Shown: one piece after another, positions 35,326-44,517 of the stretch
Layout: the number at the start of each line of letters is the position of its first letter
How positions within the stretch are numbered: the first letter of the stretch is position 1
Source of the DNA: Synechococcus sp. AG-679-B05
GTDB taxonomy: Bacteria; Cyanobacteriota; Cyanobacteriia; PCC-6307; Cyanobiaceae
DNA length: 64,000 nucleotides
Direction: 5' to 3'
Assembly: GCA_003210795.1 (NCBI GenBank)
Contig: QCUJ01000002.1
Span: forward strand, 1-64,000
Notes under the pieces: model-generated
Told to the model about the DNA's origin: nothing
Database searches by the model: none
The model's input: only the letters and a program-made list of their open reading frames with translations
Position numbers and translations under genes: made by a program

Positions 35326-36812
35326 GACAGGTCTCCGTTGATCAGGCTGAGGCCGGTGGTTGCCGCTTCGCTGAGGTTGGACAGCAACCAGGGTGCAAGG
35401 CCGAGAACCAAAACACCAAGGCTCAAAGCGATCGCCGGAACCTGCTCACGCAGGGCAACACGGTCGAGGATACGGGGATTGACCACTTCGCCGGGGGCAA
35501 TGGCAAGCCGTCCAAAGAAGGCGCGATTCACCAGCAGAAGGAAGTAGACCGCCGTCAGTCCGGAGCCAACCATCGAAAGCAAGGTGGCGATGGGGAAGGG
35601 CTGAAGGGTGCCGCGGAAGATAAGAAATTCAGAAATGAATCCGGCCATGCCAGGGAGGCCAGCACTCGCCATCACACCCACGATCATCAGCGAGCCCGTT
35701 AGCGGCAGCCCCCTCTGGGGATTGAGCAAACCACGAAGAACGTTGAGGTCGCGGGTGCCGGTGCGGACGTAAACCACACCCACCATCAGGAAGAGCACTC
35801 CCGAAATCAGTGCATGGCTGACCATCTGGAACAGGGCTCCCATCAGACCCAGGGGTGTTGCAGCGGCAGCTGCCAACAGCACATAGCCCATATGCCCCAC
35901 TGAGCTGTAGGCCACCATCCGCTTCATGTCTGTCTGAGCGATGGCGGCTAAGGAGCCATACAACACTGAAATCGCAGCCCAGGCAGCCAGCCAGGGGGAT
36001 GCCAACTGCCATGCATCCGGGAACAGGCCCATGCAGAAACGGAGAAGTCCGTAGGTGCCAAGCTTCAGCAATACACCGGCCAATAACACCGACACCGGAG
36101 TGGACGCCTCGGTATGGGCATCCGGAAGCCAGGTGTGAAAAGGAAACAGTGGAATCTTGATCCCGAAACCGATCAACAGAGCTCCCATCAGCACAAGCTG
36201 AGCGGTCATCCCCATTTCCCCGGCTAGAACGGGCCTCAGGCTGAAATCAATGCTGTCGGTGACGAAGGCCAGCCCCAAAAAGGCCGCGAGGATCAGCACG
36301 CCAGACACGGCTGTGACGATCAGAAATTTCGTTGCGGCATAAGAACGATTCGCTCCACCCCAGATCGCAATCAGCATCCAGAGTGGAATGAGCTCCAGCT
36401 CATAGAACAGGAAGAACAGCAGCAGGTTCTGCGCCAGGAACGCACCGTTCACGGCGGCACTGATCACCAGCAGCAAAGCGAAGTAGATCCTCGGACGATT
36501 CTCAATCTTGCGGGAGGCGATGGCGGCCACCAGACAGAGCACGCCATTCATCAGCACCAGGGGCAGCGACAGACCATCCACCGCAAGGGCATAGTCCAGC
36601 CCGATGACATGCACCCAACGGGCCTGTTCCACCAACTGCAGTGCGGAATCGGCCGCATCGAAGGGCAATAGCAGAGCAAAGCTGGCCACGGTCTGCACCG
36701 CCAGCACCACGATCGAGATCTCGCGCAGGCGCTCACTGGAGGGGGCTCCTGGCCAGAGCAACAACCCGAGGGCACCCAACAGTGGAATCAGAAGAAGAAG
36801 GGAGAGCAGCAT
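35322..36812 (-). CDS. ndhD4: NDH-1 subunit NdhD4 (CO2 uptake complex)
   Basis: A 496-aa proton-pumping membrane subunit with ~14 spans (Nqo13/NuoM type). It has FFLFYELELIPLWMLIAIWGG with the conserved Glu, the KFLIVTAVSG block, and the discontinuous-helix Lys region HTWLPDAHTEASTPVSVLLAGVLLKLG. Pairing with ndhF4 and chpX assigns it to the CupB-type NDH-1MS' complex in the thylakoid membrane. It begins 10 bp after the ndhF4 stop. Confidence 0.92.
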   Translation of the reverse strand: MLLSLLLLIPLLGALGLLLWPGAPSSERLREISIVVLAVQTVASFALLLPFDAADSALQLVEQARWVHVIGLDYALAVDGLSLPLVLMNGVLCLVAAIASRKIENRPRIYFALLLVISAAVNGAFLAQNLLLFFLFYELELIPLWMLIAIWGGANRSYAATKFLIVTAVSGVLILAAFLGLAFVTDSIDFSLRPVLAGEMGMTAQLVLMGALLIGFGIKIPLFPFHTWLPDAHTEASTPVSVLLAGVLLKLGTYGLLRFCMGLFPDAWQLASPWLAAWAAISVLYGSLAAIAQTDMKRMVAYSSVGHMGYVLLAAAAATPLGLMGALFQMVSHALISGVLFLMVGVVYVRTGTRDLNVLRGLLNPQRGLPLTGSLMIVGVMASAGLPGMAGFISEFLIFRGTLQPFPIATLLSMVGSGLTAVYFLLLVNRAFFGRLAIAPGEVVNPRILDRVALREQVPAIALSLGVLVLGLAPWLLSNLSEAATTGLSLINGDLS

Positions 36813-36822
36813 CTCGGATGAA

Positions 36823-38667
36823 TCAGGTGAGGAACCAGCTCACCGAGGTGAGGAAGAGAACAATGGCCACAAGCACCGTGAGCACATAGGACTGGCTCTG
36901 ACCGCTGACACTGAGCTTGAGCGAGTCAGCACTGGAGAGGGAGAAACGGGCGACTCCGTTGAGCAATCCATCCACCACCTTGCGATCAAACCAGTAGGCG
37001 AGGCGGGAGAAGGAAGCCACCACATTGACGATGGTGAGTCGGTAAAAGCGCTCGGTGTAGAAGTCGTAGGCGAGAAGGTCCTGCCACCAGCGCAGCACCG
37101 GGTTGAGCGAACGCGACCAAGCCTTGCTCAGCGGCAGCAGCGCGCCCACCACAAGACCGACCAGGCCACTGGACACCACAAGGGCTGCAGCCCAAATGGG
37201 GAAGGCCAAAAGTCCCTCCAACGATTCGAGGCGAAGCAGCATCAGTGGAGTGATTAAGACGATCACGGAGAGGGCCACCATCGGCAAGGCCATCTGCCAG
37301 TTCACCTCGGCTGCACGCCGCGACTTGATAAGTGAGCTGCCCATGAACACATGGCGGAACACCCGCACCAATCCAAGGGCGGTCAGGGCATTGGTGAGTA
37401 GAAAAATGGCCATGTAAGGCACCGATCGCACACTGAGCAACTCGATCGACTGCGCCAGGGCCAGGAATCCACCCAGAGGCAGGAATCCCACCAGTCCGGC
37501 CCCTCCGACGAGGAACGCGGTTGTCGTGGCTGGCATGCGGCTGCCGAGACCACCCAGCTCGGTGATGTCCTGACAGTTGGTGGAGGCAATCACTCCACCG
37601 ATGCTCATCGAAAGCAAGGCCTTCGAAACGGCGTGGGTGAACAACAGCAGTAAAGCCAGCACTGGGATCTGCAGCGCAATCGCAATGAACACCAGACCCA
37701 ACTGGGCCGTGGTGGAATACGAAAGGGTGCGTTTGATGTCGACCTGGGCCAGGGCCACCAAAGACCCACCGATGGCACTGATGCTGCCGATCACCAGCAT
37801 CACGCCAATGGCGATGGGCGAGAGCTGCAAAATCGGCATCACCTTGAGAAGCACGATCGCTCCGCAGGTCACCACCACCGAATTGCGAAGAATCGAGGCC
37901 GGGTTCGGCCCCTCCATCGCTTCATCAAGCCAGAGGTGCATCGGGAACTGAGCACACTTACCGGTGGGACCGGCAATCAAGCCGAGGCTCAGCAGTGTGG
38001 CCGCCAACGGCGACAGGCGGTCCTGCGCAGCCCATGCATAAAGGTCGTTGAAACCCATCACACCGGAGTAGGCGCAGAGGGCGACCACCCCCATCAGCAG
38101 GAGCACATCACCAACTCTCTTGGTAAGAAAGGCATCACGGGCTGCGGTGACCACCAGAGGCTGGGCATACCAGAAGCCAACCAGGAGATAGGTCGACAAG
38201 GTGAGCATCTCCAGCAGGAAATAGCTCTGGAAGAGAGAGTCGCTGAGCACAACGCCGCTCATGGCGCCCTCAAAAAAGCCGAGCAAGGCGAAGAAACGAG
38301 CCAGGGCCCACTCCTTGTCCATGTACCCAAGGGAATACACCTGGGACAGCAAGCTGAGACCTGTGATCAGCTCCAGAGCCACCAGATTGGTGAGAGACAG
38401 GCTGAAGCTGATGTTCAGCTCCAGATCAGCCACCGTGAGCCAGGGGAAGGCCAGATCCGCCGGGCCGAACTGGATCACCTGCTGAAAAATCAGGCTGCCG
38501 TGGGCAAAGGCCACGAGTGTCAGCAGGATGTTGAGGTAGGCAGCGGGCCGATGGGCATCGCGGCGAAAGGCTCCACAGGCCCAGGGCAGGGAGACCAACA
38601 TCCCGGAAAATCCGTAGAGCGGGATCAGCCAGGCGGTCTGGATGGGAAGCGAGAGCTCCGAAGTCAA
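36823..38667 (-). CDS. ndhF4: NDH-1 subunit NdhF4 (CO2 uptake complex)
   Basis: A ~614-aa Nqo12/NuoL-type subunit with ~16 spans. It shows SYFLLEMLTLSTYLLVGFWY, GPTGKCAQFPMHLWLDEAMEGPNPASILRNSVVVTCGAIVLL and the QVDIKRTLSYSTTAQLGL block. The open frame continues upstream, but those residues are not family-like; I chose the TTG at 38667 just ahead of the first span (TSELSLPIQTAWLIPLYGF). It lies 118 bp downstream of csoS1E and is likely on the carboxysome transcript. Confidence 0.88.
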   Translation of the reverse strand: MTSELSLPIQTAWLIPLYGFSGMLVSLPWACGAFRRDAHRPAAYLNILLTLVAFAHGSLIFQQVIQFGPADLAFPWLTVADLELNISFSLSLTNLVALELITGLSLLSQVYSLGYMDKEWALARFFALLGFFEGAMSGVVLSDSLFQSYFLLEMLTLSTYLLVGFWYAQPLVVTAARDAFLTKRVGDVLLLMGVVALCAYSGVMGFNDLYAWAAQDRLSPLAATLLSLGLIAGPTGKCAQFPMHLWLDEAMEGPNPASILRNSVVVTCGAIVLLKVMPILQLSPIAIGVMLVIGSISAIGGSLVALAQVDIKRTLSYSTTAQLGLVFIAIALQIPVLALLLLFTHAVSKALLSMSIGGVIASTNCQDITELGGLGSRMPATTTAFLVGGAGLVGFLPLGGFLALAQSIELLSVRSVPYMAIFLLTNALTALGLVRVFRHVFMGSSLIKSRRAAEVNWQMALPMVALSVIVLITPLMLLRLESLEGLLAFPIWAAALVVSSGLVGLVVGALLPLSKAWSRSLNPVLRWWQDLLAYDFYTERFYRLTIVNVVASFSRLAYWFDRKVVDGLLNGVARFSLSSADSLKLSVSGQSQSYVLTVLVAIVLFLTSVSWFLT

Positions 38668-38785
38668 AACGGCAAGCGGGATGGGAATCGGGCTGGTCGT
38701 TGAATAGCGGGCGAATCTAAGGGCCGGAACCGACTTGAGAGGCTCTTTGTGAACCCGATGTAGTGCCGCCGTCGTGGTGTCTAGA

Positions 38786-39295
38786 TCAGAGGCGACGGAG
38801 TGCACCGCTGGTGGCCAGGGCAGGCTCCACTTCCTGGTGGGGGCGAGCAATGATGTGGGCGGCAACAAGGCCATCGCCGACGCGCTCACAGGCATCAGCA
38901 CCGGCCCGAACCGCAGCATTCACAGCGCCTGTTTCACCGCGGACCATCACGGTGACATAACCACCGCCAACGTATTCTCGGCAGATCAGCGTGACTTCCG
39001 CTGCCTTAGTCATGGCGTCTGCGGCCTCGATCGCCGGGACCATGCCGCGGGTTTCGATCATGCCGAGGGCAATGCCCTGAACCGAAGGAGCTGGTGATGC
39101 CGGCGTGGGCAGCACTTTCGCTGCACCGGTGGAGCCACCTCCGGACGAGGAGGACCCCGACTTACTGGCGCTGCGTGAGGTTGTTCCACTGCTGGAAGCT
39201 GGCGTGGCCACAGGTTTCACATCCACTGTTTTGTTGGCAGCCGCGCTGCTGCTACGGGTCGTGCGGCGGCGGGGAGTGGGAGAAGGAGTGGCCAT
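38786..39295 (-). CDS. csoS1E: Carboxysome shell protein CsoS1E
   Basis: A 169-aa protein with one BMC domain (residues ~72-160: GIALGMIETRGMVPAIEAADAMTKAAEV..., GAVNAAVRAGADACERVGDGLVAAHIIARPH), nearly identical in its core to CsoS1A. It is preceded by a ~65-residue Ser/Thr/Lys/Arg-rich disordered extension. Such N-terminally extended BMC-H proteins are found in marine Synechococcus and probably modify shell facets or bind cargo. The basic, low-complexity N-terminus is the notable feature. Confidence 0.9.
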   Translation of the reverse strand: MATPSPTPRRRTTRSSSAAANKTVDVKPVATPASSSGTTSRSASKSGSSSSGGGSTGAAKVLPTPASPAPSVQGIALGMIETRGMVPAIEAADAMTKAAEVTLICREYVGGGYVTVMVRGETGAVNAAVRAGADACERVGDGLVAAHIIARPHQEVEPALATSGALRRL

Positions 39296-39347
39296 GGTGA
39301 GAAAAAAGTGGAAACGGAACGGAAACGGCGGAGGGTGGGGAAACTCC

Positions 39348-39599
39348 CTATCCGTCCGGATTCCAGAAATCGATGATGCCCCCGATGGTCAGATCGGTGA
39401 TCACGCTGCTTTCGGGGCAGGCAAACCGGGCGGCGGAGCCGCTGGCCGTGAACACCCAGTTGCCCTCACGGGCGCCAACAGGGTCAACGGCAACGAGCTT
39501 CTTGCCCTTGTTGTTCTGAAGAATGCGCAGGTGCATGTGATCCAGACCGGAAACCCGGTAGGAGCAGACCAACGTTCCCATCACCTGCATGATCTCCAT
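39348..39599 (-). CDS. csoS4B: Carboxysome vertex protein CsoS4B
   Basis: An 83-aa BMC-P (pentamer) protein (MEIMQVMGTLVCSYRVSGLDHMHLRILQN, then VAVDPVGAREGNWVFTASGSAARFA and TDLTIGGIIDFWNPDG) that caps icosahedral vertices of the shell. The stop of csoS4A and the start of csoS4B share base 39599. The two paralogues are coupled, as in other cso operons. Confidence 0.95.
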   Translation of the reverse strand: MEIMQVMGTLVCSYRVSGLDHMHLRILQNNKGKKLVAVDPVGAREGNWVFTASGSAARFACPESSVITDLTIGGIIDFWNPDG

Positions 39600-39910
39600 C
39601 AGCCCTTTGCTCCTCCGCTTGGAGTGCTGGGCGACGGAGATGGAGACGGCGCAGCGGTTTTCGGTGGGTCGGGTTCCCAGTGATCAATGATTCCCACAAT
39701 GGTGAGGTCACTGGGATACGACTTGCTGCCGGCGGCCTCGCGGGCGGCAGAGCTGCTCACGCAGATCACCCAGTCGCCTGGCTTGGCTCCAACGGCATCG
39801 ACGGCAACCTTCTTGGTGCTGCCGTCCTGAACCACCTGGAGATGCTTGTGCTCGAAATCGGGGATTCGATTGGTGGAGACGAGCGGCTTGATGACCTTGA
39901 CGATGAGCAT
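39599..39910 (-). CDS. csoS4A: Carboxysome vertex protein CsoS4A
   Basis: BMC-P pentamer of 103 aa starting MLIVKVIKPLVSTNRIPDFEHKHLQVVQDG, with VAVDAVGAKPGDWVICVSSSAARE and VGIIDHWEPD. The family core is ~82 residues; here it is followed by a ~20-residue Pro/Ser-rich tail (PSPSPSPSTPSGGAKG). The ATG at 39910 is two bases after the csoSCA stop, so the upstream open frame is rejected. Confidence 0.94.
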   Translation of the reverse strand: MLIVKVIKPLVSTNRIPDFEHKHLQVVQDGSTKKVAVDAVGAKPGDWVICVSSSAAREAAGSKSYPSDLTIVGIIDHWEPDPPKTAAPSPSPSPSTPSGGAKG

Positions 39911-39912
39911 GA

Positions 39913-41676
39913 TCAGTGGGCCTCCTGGATCGGTGGGGCGAGGGTGGAACCGATGACCTCTGCCGGAGCCGTCTGGTTCCGGTCGCGAATGGTGAGGCAA
40001 GTGTGCAGCAAACCGTCGTTCACCAGATCGGCATAACGGGTGGCAATGGCCTGGTTGACCCGCTGGCAGTCCGCGATGGCCCGATCGCGGGCCCCGGGCA
40101 CCCGACCGGAGTAGTCGAAGCGGACCACCACCGGAATCGGCAAATCCCGCGCAACGTTCAGCCCCTTGAAGATCTTCACACCCACATCAAGGTCTGGAGC
40201 ACCTTCTTCAACCGTGTCGAGATGGGCGAAGTAGGTGAGGTTGCGCAGGTGCACCTCTTTAAAACCGATACCCACTCCGATGAAGCGCTCGGCATGGCCA
40301 GCATCGGGATAGGGCGCCCCGTGCAGCTCCTGCACATAGTCGATCTGAGAGCAATTGTTCGCAAGCAGACGGGTAATGAACGTCACCATGCCCGGATCCA
40401 TGGCCGCTGGTGCAGCGGACTCGACCGCTTCAGCGATCTGTGCCATGGCCTGGTCAGCGGTCATCGTGGCCGTGGCTGCATGGAGCTCCTTGGCACACAG
40501 CCAACGGTCTAACACCATTTCACTGTCGCGGGATGGCGGGTGAATGCGTATGGCATCGGTATCGGTGTCGAGCCCGATCAACAACAGATCAACGGACGCA
40601 CCACAGCAGAAGCTGTTCTCGACGGCTTCGCGAAAATCGAGCAATCGCTGATGACCGGCGGACGCAGCCAGTTCGTCGTTGCTCCCGTGGGCAGCACAAC
40701 CCTGGTGCTCAGGATCGAGGGAGCTGAAGTGGTAAGTGACCACTTTTAAATATCGAGTCGGTTCCGACGCGGGATTGGGCATGCCCTCGCGGTGCCGGCG
40801 ATGCTCCGTTTTCACCCAGCGGTTAACCGTGTTTTCCACATCGAACATCGCCCCGGCGTGGGAGCGACGACGGACCGCACTAAAAGGGATTCGGAGGGCG
40901 TAAGCAACGGTGTGAGCCAGACGTCCGTCAGCGCAAGGACTGACGTCCAACAAATGGATGCCGCAATCGAGCAGGAACTGTTCGAACTCCGCTGCCGCAG
41001 GGCTGCTGGACGCGCCGCCCAGAGGATCGTCCTGGAAAAATCGATCACTGAACAACCGGTGGCTTTCAAACACACACCAGGCGAACAGAGCTCTCATGTC
41101 GAGAGGTCGCACCCAAGCCTTCTGAAGAATGTGATCAGGAAGATCAAAGCCCAGTTCGGTGCGGATAAGCCGCTGAGCCTGCTCAATGAAATCAGGCTCA
41201 TGCTGGAGTACGGAAACCTGCTTCAGCAGAGGGACGATGCGATCAAAACGACCTTTGACCTGTTCTTCGTAATCCCTCAGGCAAGCATTCGCTCCGGCAT
41301 TGGTCAGAGGATGCTGCCGGTGCGTGATCGGCAGAGACGACCGACTGAGATTGAACGTGGCTTTCTGACTGGAGGCTTTGTTGCGGCGGACCCAGCCGGG
41401 CTGCGTGCGAGCTGGCTCAGGGCGACGTCCGTCGGCCATGGTTCGTATACGACCACCGGACACACTGCCCAGAGACAGAGTTGCCGCCTTGCCAGACGTG
41501 GTGAGGGCTCGACGCCGCTCGAGGGCGGCACCCCGGGTGCTGACCGCAACGGCAGGTATCTCAGTGAGGCTGTCTGCAGGAGCGGCAGCGGTGCGCTCTT
41601 GCTGCAACTGACGACGGGTGGGCGCGGTGGGTGCCGAAACACCACCGCGACGGGTCGACATGGTGGTGCGCACCAT
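39913..41676 (-). CDS. csoSCA: Carboxysomal carbonic anhydrase CsoSCA
   Basis: A 587-aa beta-class-like (formerly epsilon) carbonic anhydrase (CsoS3) that converts bicarbonate to CO2 beside Rubisco inside the shell. Zinc-site elements are visible: Cys of DVSPCADGRL, and His and Cys of LDPEHQGCAAHG. The first ~120 residues are basic and disordered and contain ALERRRALTTSGKAA (residues ~51-65), nearly identical to the first N-terminal repeat of CsoS2. The start is ATG 41676 (MVRTTMSTRRGG) or ATG 41661. It begins 7 bp after csoS2. Confidence 0.93.
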   Translation of the reverse strand: MVRTTMSTRRGGVSAPTAPTRRQLQQERTAAAPADSLTEIPAVAVSTRGAALERRRALTTSGKAATLSLGSVSGGRIRTMADGRRPEPARTQPGWVRRNKASSQKATFNLSRSSLPITHRQHPLTNAGANACLRDYEEQVKGRFDRIVPLLKQVSVLQHEPDFIEQAQRLIRTELGFDLPDHILQKAWVRPLDMRALFAWCVFESHRLFSDRFFQDDPLGGASSSPAAAEFEQFLLDCGIHLLDVSPCADGRLAHTVAYALRIPFSAVRRRSHAGAMFDVENTVNRWVKTEHRRHREGMPNPASEPTRYLKVVTYHFSSLDPEHQGCAAHGSNDELAASAGHQRLLDFREAVENSFCCGASVDLLLIGLDTDTDAIRIHPPSRDSEMVLDRWLCAKELHAATATMTADQAMAQIAEAVESAAPAAMDPGMVTFITRLLANNCSQIDYVQELHGAPYPDAGHAERFIGVGIGFKEVHLRNLTYFAHLDTVEEGAPDLDVGVKIFKGLNVARDLPIPVVVRFDYSGRVPGARDRAIADCQRVNQAIATRYADLVNDGLLHTCLTIRDRNQTAPAEVIGSTLAPPIQEAH

Positions 41677-41683
41677 CAGACGA

Positions 41684-44047
41684 TCAGCCCCTTGCGCCGC
41701 CGGAGACGGTGATCAGGGATCCCTTTTCAGTGTTGCCACTCGAACCGGTGACGGGACTTACGGGCCATTCGGACTCCCCGTTGCGCTTGCGCTCGAAGGA
41801 AGACATGGCGCTCATCGGACCGGGACGGGTTGGATTACGACGGCGAGCCGAAGCACCCTCGGTACCGGTGACATGCTCACCTCGATCCCAGTCATCACCG
41901 GTGACCTTGGTGGATGAACCCTCGCCGGTCACCCGGGAAGCGGGGGCATCCTTGGGCTCGCTGACGACAGCGACGGTGGGCTGAAACTGACGTTGCTGAC
42001 GGTTTTGGAATTCGCGGTTGTCGAAGCGGAATTGCTCGGTACCGGTCACCTTGCCGCCAGCCATGTCAAAAGGGCCGGTGATGCGGTTCCCCTGCTCATA
42101 GGCCGTCCCGGTCACACCCGAACGAATGTCACGCTGCTGCTGGGCAGCACGGGCTGGGGAAACGACGCTGAACCGAGTCCATGAAGCATTTTCAGGCGAC
42201 ACACCATGTGTATCGGTGCCAGCTGGTGCATCAGCACCACAGGCTGCTGCCAGTTGATCAGCACCGACGTAAGGGGTTCCGGTGACCGCTTCACAAGCTC
42301 CACGCTCATCACCTGTCATGACGCCGCCAACGCCGGGTTGAATGCCGGTCATTGCAGCGGAAGGTGTTCCCGGACGCACGGGTGTGCGCTCACGGATGGC
42401 CTGAACCGCTGGGTTTCCACAGTGTTGGCCAGCCTGCTCGAGACCTGCATAGGGAGTGCCGGTGACGGCCTGGCAGCTGCCGGGCTCATCGCCGGTGACA
42501 CGCTCAGAGCGGCCAGTCCGGGTACCGCTCACCACCTGATTCTTATTGGTGATGCTGAAACCGACTTTGGCGGCTTCGGGCTCTGTCTTGGACCCGCAGA
42601 ATGCGTTGACCTGCTCAGCACTGACGTACTGGTCGCCTGTAACGCGATGACAGGAACCGAATTCATCGCCTGTCACAGCGGAGGAGCGGCCCACCATCGT
42701 GCCGGTGACTCCGGTGCCGGAGAGTGTGGCGGACAGGCCAACCTTGGCCGCAGGTCGGCCATCGGGTAAGGGGTCGGAACCCAGATATTGATCGCCAGTG
42801 AGATTGCGGTTGGCACCTGCTTCATCGCCGGTGACGCTGGAGGAGCGACCCACCATCACACCGCTGACTGGACGCCCCTGTTCGGTGAGGCTGTGACCCA
42901 CCTTGCGCGGCGAAGCAGTACCACCACCGCAGTAGGCAGCGGACTGGTTGGCCGAGATGTACTCCGTACCGGTAACGGACTTGCAGGTGCCGGGCTCATC
43001 GCCGGTGACCTTCTCGGAGCGCCCCACCTCGTTACCGGTGACGCGATTGCCATGGCTGGTGGCCGTGACTCGGACCTTGGCTGGGGTTGTTGATTCAGGA
43101 GCGGTTTGACAGAAGGTCTGAAAGACCTCGGCACCCAGGTACTCCGTCCCTGTGATGGAACGGCAGGTGCTCGCCTCATTTCCGGTGGTCTTCACCGAAC
43201 GGTTGGCCTGCGTGCCGGTGACTGTCTGACCTGAAGTGGTGGTGCTTTCACCAACCTTCCAATGGGCATCCGCCGCGGCAGCCTGCTTTGCGCCGTGACG
43301 ATTGGGACCACTGGGACGGGTCACACCAGCGCTTTGCTTGTTGCGGGCCCCAGCCTTGGCGCGCAGTTCTCGCACCTGCTGGGCGAGTTCGCGGCTGGTG
43401 AGGTCAGGGTTGGCCTGGCGAGCCACAGCTGCGGCGCTGGTGGGCTGCTTGCCAGCCGTTTTGCCATGTTTGGCCATCGCATCACGTCGGGCGAGAACCA
43501 GTGCTCGACTGGGGTTCTCGATGGCGCGACGCTTTGGACTGGCAGAGCGTCGCTCGTTGCGACCGCTCAGCTGCAGCGTCGGGGCAGGACGTGACGACGA
43601 TTGGGTTGTCTCAGCAGAACGCTTGCCGCCGCAACCGCAATCCTTGAATTCAGCAGCAACCGGAGCAGCGGCGGATATCGACTGCTTCGCCACTTCAGAT
43701 CGATTGCGATCCTTGCTTGTGTCAGCGGTCTTGCCGCGACGAGACAAAGCTTCGCGGCGCGCTAGAACCAGATCGCGACTGGGGTCACGCTTCTGCTTGA
43801 CCTGGGAGCGGACAGGCGCAGCGGATGGGGTCAGGCTTGCCGAGCGTCGCGGAGAAACAGCGACGGGCGCGGCTTGCACAGCCACATCAACCTGATTGGC
43901 ATTGGCATTGGTGCGGGTTGCTCTGGAATCAGAGGCGGTCCGCACACGATTGGCACCGGCACTAACTGCGACAGAAGCTTTCTTACCGGATGTGGTGAGC
44001 GCCTTACGGCGTTCAAGTGCGAGTTCGCGACTAGAGAGTCTTGCCAT
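41684..44047 (-). CDS. csoS2: Carboxysome scaffold protein CsoS2
   Basis: A 787-aa disordered scaffold linking Rubisco to the shell. The N-terminal region has four basic helical repeats (around residues 5, 90, 180 and 217: SRxLxLxRRxAxxxxGK), the known Rubisco-binding elements. The middle region has six ~50-residue repeats (about 265-603) with paired VTG motifs and mostly paired Cys. The C-terminal region (~625-787) has degenerate VTG motifs and ends SLITVSGGARG. The third middle repeat (~383-433) has lost both Cys. I did not verify any programmed frameshift. It follows cbbS after 100 bp with two hairpins. Confidence 0.95.
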   Translation of the reverse strand: MARLSSRELALERRKALTTSGKKASVAVSAGANRVRTASDSRATRTNANANQVDVAVQAAPVAVSPRRSASLTPSAAPVRSQVKQKRDPSRDLVLARREALSRRGKTADTSKDRNRSEVAKQSISAAAPVAAEFKDCGCGGKRSAETTQSSSRPAPTLQLSGRNERRSASPKRRAIENPSRALVLARRDAMAKHGKTAGKQPTSAAAVARQANPDLTSRELAQQVRELRAKAGARNKQSAGVTRPSGPNRHGAKQAAAADAHWKVGESTTTSGQTVTGTQANRSVKTTGNEASTCRSITGTEYLGAEVFQTFCQTAPESTTPAKVRVTATSHGNRVTGNEVGRSEKVTGDEPGTCKSVTGTEYISANQSAAYCGGGTASPRKVGHSLTEQGRPVSGVMVGRSSSVTGDEAGANRNLTGDQYLGSDPLPDGRPAAKVGLSATLSGTGVTGTMVGRSSAVTGDEFGSCHRVTGDQYVSAEQVNAFCGSKTEPEAAKVGFSITNKNQVVSGTRTGRSERVTGDEPGSCQAVTGTPYAGLEQAGQHCGNPAVQAIRERTPVRPGTPSAAMTGIQPGVGGVMTGDERGACEAVTGTPYVGADQLAAACGADAPAGTDTHGVSPENASWTRFSVVSPARAAQQQRDIRSGVTGTAYEQGNRITGPFDMAGGKVTGTEQFRFDNREFQNRQQRQFQPTVAVVSEPKDAPASRVTGEGSSTKVTGDDWDRGEHVTGTEGASARRRNPTRPGPMSAMSSFERKRNGESEWPVSPVTGSSGNTEKGSLITVSGGARG

Positions 44048-44074
44048 GTCCGCCCAAGGATGTCGACGTGAATT

Positions 44075-44094
44075 GAAGGGACACCAGTCCCTTC
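44075..44094 (-). promoter_or_regulatory. Hairpin upstream of csoS2
   Basis: Perfect 8-bp stem GAAGGGAC / GTCCCTTC around a 4-base loop, in the cbbS-csoS2 gap. It is the second of two hairpins in the transcript and could stabilise the processed csoS2 5' end. Confidence 0.6.
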
Positions 44095-44104
44095 GGAAAA
44101 ACTT

Positions 44105-44127
44105 GAGCCCTGATCAGGTCAGGGCTC
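44105..44127 (-). terminator. Terminator-like attenuator between cbbS and csoS2
   Basis: Nine-bp perfect stem GAGCCCTGA / TCAGGGCTC with a 5-base loop, followed in the transcript by AAGTTTTT. It sits 21 bases after the cbbS stop and is well placed to end a share of transcripts after cbbL-cbbS. Confidence 0.7.
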
Positions 44128-44147
44128 GGAACCAATTGATCCGAAGA

Positions 44148-44489
44148 TCAGCGGCCTTCGAAGACCACGAAGCAAGCACCCTGACTTTGGGTGTAGGCGT
44201 CGTAACCAACGATGCGGACGTGGTGGTCGGGGTAAGCGCGATGGCAAGCCTCGAGCTCACTGACCACAACGTTGAGATCCTTCTCACCGAAGAAAGGCAG
44301 CTTCCAATAGGACCAGTAAATGGCCATGGAATTACTGGGATGGACGTGCTCAACGAGCGGGCTCCAACCCTGGGCAATGATGTACGCGATCTGGTCGTAG
44401 ATCTCGTCCTGGGTCATCGGCGGAAGAAAGCCGAAGGTCTCCAGGGTGGCGACTGTTTGATAGTCACCCACGGTGCTCTGGAAAGGCAT
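44148..44489 (-). CDS. cbbS: Rubisco small subunit (form IA)
   Basis: A 113-aa small subunit: MPFQSTVGDYQTVATLETFGFLPPMTQDEIYDQI, the WSYWKLPFFGEKD segment and the C-terminal RIVGYDAYTQSQGACFVVFEGR. With cbbL it forms L8S8 Rubisco. It is separated from cbbL by 59 bp containing a strong hairpin, and from csoS2 by a terminator-like structure. Confidence 0.97.
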   Translation of the reverse strand: MPFQSTVGDYQTVATLETFGFLPPMTQDEIYDQIAYIIAQGWSPLVEHVHPSNSMAIYWSYWKLPFFGEKDLNVVVSELEACHRAYPDHHVRIVGYDAYTQSQGACFVVFEGR

Positions 44490-44517
44490 GGGGGTCCTGG
44501 TTTGTAAGAAAGGTTGG

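Noticed and set aside
41684..44047. Programmed frameshift in csoS2 yielding a short form
   Set aside because: Known in some proteobacterial csoS2 genes, but I could not identify a convincing slippery site with a downstream structure here by eye.
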